Source of the DNA: Rallus limicola
Lineage: Eukaryota > Chordata > Aves > Gruiformes > Rallidae
NCBI GenBank assembly: GCA_022605955.1
Contig: JAKCOZ010000266.1
Location: 264,400-328,399 of the forward strand
Length of the DNA: 64,000 nt
Direction: 5' to 3'
Positions 62,290 through 64,000 of this stretch are shown in pieces; within the stretch, counting starts at the first letter, position 1, and each line of letters opens with the position of its first letter. A program made the position numbers and the translations under genes. The notes under the pieces were generated by a model. It worked only from the letters and a program-made list of their open reading frames with translations. It was not told the DNA's origin and searched no databases.

Positions 62290-64000
62290 TGAAAGGCATA
62301 GCTTGTCTGAAACCTCCTAACAGGACACACAAGCAGACCCTGTCACTTTGGCTCTCAGCCTTTTCCTTTGCCTGGAAAGAGGGAACATGCCTGGAACCTC
62401 CTACGGTGCTTTTCTCGGCCCTAGCAGACTGCAGTTCAAAACATGCTAAACGTCCAGCAATAACTCCCAAAGTAAAGAAGCTAGGCATGAAAGGCATAGC
62501 TTGTCTGAAACCTCCTAACAGGACACACAAGCAGACCCTGTCACTTTGGCTCTCAGCCTTTTCCTTTGCCTGGAAAGAGGGAACATGCCTGGAACCTCCT
62601 ACGGTGCTTTTCTCGGCCCTAGCAGACTGCAGTTCAAAACATGCTAAACGTCCAGCAATAACTCCCAAAGTAAAGAAGCTAGGCATGAAAGGCATAGCTT
62701 GTCTGAAACCTCCTAACAGGACACACAAGCAGACCCTGTCACTTTGGCTCTCAGCCTTTTCCTTTGCCTGGAAAGAGGGAACATGCCTGGAACCTCCTAC
62801 GGTGCTTTTCTCGGCCCTAGCAGACTGCAGTTCAAAACATGCTAAACGTCCAGCAATAACTCCCAAAGTAAAGAAGCTAGGCATGAAAGGCATAGCTTGT
62901 CTGAAACCTCCTAACAGGACACACAAGCAGACCCTGTCACTTTGGCTCTCAGCCTTTTCCTTTGCCTGGAAAGAGGGAACATGCCTGGAACCTCCTACGG
63001 TGCTTTTCTCGGCCCTAGCAGACTGCAGTTCAAAACATGCTAAACGTCCAGCAATAACTCCCAAAGTAAAGAAGCTAGGCATGAAAGGCATAGCTTGTCT
63101 GAAACCTCCTAACAGGACACACAAGCAGACCCTGTCACTTTGGCTCTCAGCCTTTTCCTTTGCCTGGAAAGAAGGAACATACCTGCTACCTCCTACGGTG
63201 CTTTTCTCGGCCCTAGCAGACTGCAGTTCAAAACATGCTAAACGTCCAGCAATAACTCCCAAAGTAAAGAAGCTAGGCATGAAAGGCATAGCTTGTCTGA
63301 AACCTCCTAACAGGACACACAAGCAGACCCTGTCACTTTGGCTCTCAGCCTTTTCCTTTGCCTGGAAAGAGGGAACATGCCTGCAACCTCCTACGGTGCT
63401 TTTCTCGGCCCTAGCAGACTGCAGTTCAAAACATGCTAAACGTCCAGCAATAACTCCCAAAGTAAAGAAGCTAGGACTGAAAGGCATAGCTTGTCTGAAA
63501 CCTCCTAACAGGACACACAAGCAGACCCTGTCACTTTGGCTCTCAGCCTTTTCCTTTGCCTGGAAAGAGGGAACATGCCTGGAACCTCCTACGGTGCTTT
63601 TCTCGGCCCTAGCAGACTGCAGTTCAAAACATGCTAAACGTCCAGCAATAACTCCCAAAGTAAAGAAGCTAGGCATGAAAGGCATAGCTTGTCTGAAACC
63701 TCCTAACAGGACACACAAGCAGACCCTGTCACTTTGGCTCTCAGCCTTTTCCTTTGCCTGGAAAGAGGGAACATGCCTGGAACCTCCTACGGTGCTTTTC
63801 TCGGCCCTAGCAGACTGCAGTTCAAAACATGCTAAACGTCCAGCAATAACTCCCAAAGTAAAGAAGCTAGGACTGAAAGGCATAGCTTGTCTGAAACCTC
63901 CTAACAGGACACACAAGCAGACCCTGTCACTTTGGCTCTCAGCCTTTTCCTTTGCCTGGAAAGAGGGAACATGCCTGGAAGCTCCTACGGTGCTTTTCTC
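62290..64000 (+). repeat. Block repeated from about 6.13 kb earlier, copy 2
   Basis: Matches 56.35-57.86 kb in monomer order: M type 1 run, type 3 cassette at 63175, ctgcaacct near 63382, L, M, L, with a type 2 cassette at the window end. It lacks the GGTACC change of copy 1. The similarity runs to the last base, so the right edge of the duplication lies outside the window. Confidence 0.85.

Larger units (their letters stand above)
1..64000 (+). repeat. Satellite DNA array, 198-bp monomer, about 323 copies
   Basis: The same 198-bp unit recurs without a break from the first to the last base, always in the same orientation. The motif cttttctcgg starts at 41 and again at 239, and the spacing stays at 198 throughout apart from a few small indels. 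Neighbouring monomers usually differ at only a few bases. Both window edges cut a monomer, so the array is longer than the window. No unique sequence or mobile element interrupts it. Such length, homogeneity and higher-order structure are known from eukaryotic satellites maintained by unequal crossover and gene conversion. I do not recognise the family. Location (centromeric or other heterochromatin) is inference only. Confidence 0.98.

Noticed and set aside
1..64000. CRISPR array
   Set aside because: The period is 198 bp with the whole unit conserved. There are no short repeats separated by unique spacers and no cas-like genes.
1..64000. Tandem ribosomal, histone, tRNA or snRNA gene cluster
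   Set aside because: The unit is too short for rRNA or histone repeats, and I see no tRNA cloverleaf, Pol III boxes with a T-run terminator, or snRNA core in it.
1..64000. CENP-B box marking a mammalian-type centromere
   Set aside because: No TTCG-N8-CGGG-like word is present on either strand of the monomer. The three CpG sites lie in other contexts. A centromere role stays possible without it.
1..64000. Inverted monomers or strand switches
   Set aside because: Landmarks such as ctcggcc and ctcccaaag appear in the same orientation wherever I looked, and no reverse-complement copy was seen.
1..64000. Transposon insertion or transposon ends within the array
   Set aside because: No stretch departs from the 198-bp unit by more than a few bases, and there is no target-site duplication or terminal repeat.
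1..64000. Bacterial origin with accessory or defence genes
   Set aside because: A 64-kb homogeneous satellite with nested higher-order repeats and no genes is not expected in bacteria. No bacterial gene, ribosome binding site series or operon is present.

Overview
The whole 64,000-base window is one uninterrupted head-to-tail tandem repeat array (satellite DNA). The monomer is 198 bp and about 49% GC by hand count on a typical copy. About 323 monomers follow one another on the same strand. Both ends of the window fall inside a monomer, so the array continues on both sides. I found no unique sequence, gene, RNA gene, transposon insertion, CRISPR array or inverted segment. The size, homogeneity and layered higher-order repeats are typical of eukaryotic satellite arrays (centromeric, pericentromeric, subtelomeric or sex-chromosome heterochromatin). 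I do not recognise the monomer and cannot name the organism. CpG-to-CpA/TpG changes among copies would fit a cytosine-methylating genome, but they do not prove one.

Monomers differ at a few diagnostic places. In a phase where base 1 is the g of gtgcttttctcgg, these are: bases 81-82 (AC 'L type' or CA 'M type'); bases 172-198, which come in three versions (ctggaacct 'type 1', ctggaagct 'type 2', and a linked set with tacctgctacct 'type 3'); base 165 (gcctgg or gcatgg); and base 24 (gactgc or gattgc). Rarer private variants mark recent duplications.

The order of variants gives a mosaic of higher-order repeats (HORs). At 1-9 kb there is a 4,553-bp (23-monomer) tandem duplication that contains a 1,781-bp (9-monomer) block, with a further 9-monomer copy at 8.8-10.3 kb. 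At 10.3-14.7 kb no simple HOR is visible. At 14.7-20 kb there are 7-monomer HORs (about 1.39 kb). At 20-28 kb the order is irregular. At 28.3-31.3 kb there is a 3/6-monomer HOR (594/1,188 bp). At 31.3-38.6 kb it is partly 6-monomer. At 38.6-52.5 kb there is a 1,188-bp HOR, with a large block copied at an offset of 7,128 bp. At 52.3-53.5 kb there is a 4-monomer HOR (792 bp). At 53.5-64 kb there are long runs of near-identical type 1 monomers, plus a block repeated about 6.13 kb away.

Because 198 is 66 x 3, any frame open in one monomer stays open along the array. One frame on each strand is open, giving apparent proteins of up to 14,040 residues (+) and 8,579 residues (-). I treat these as by-products of a homogenised satellite. 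By hand tally the substitutions fall about equally on the three codon positions, and stop codons and 1-bp indels are copied along with the HORs. The most useful observations are the HOR mosaic, the recombinant junction cassette at monomer bases 172-198, and a cluster of private single-base indels in the first 2.2 kb that may mark a poorly polished sequence end.
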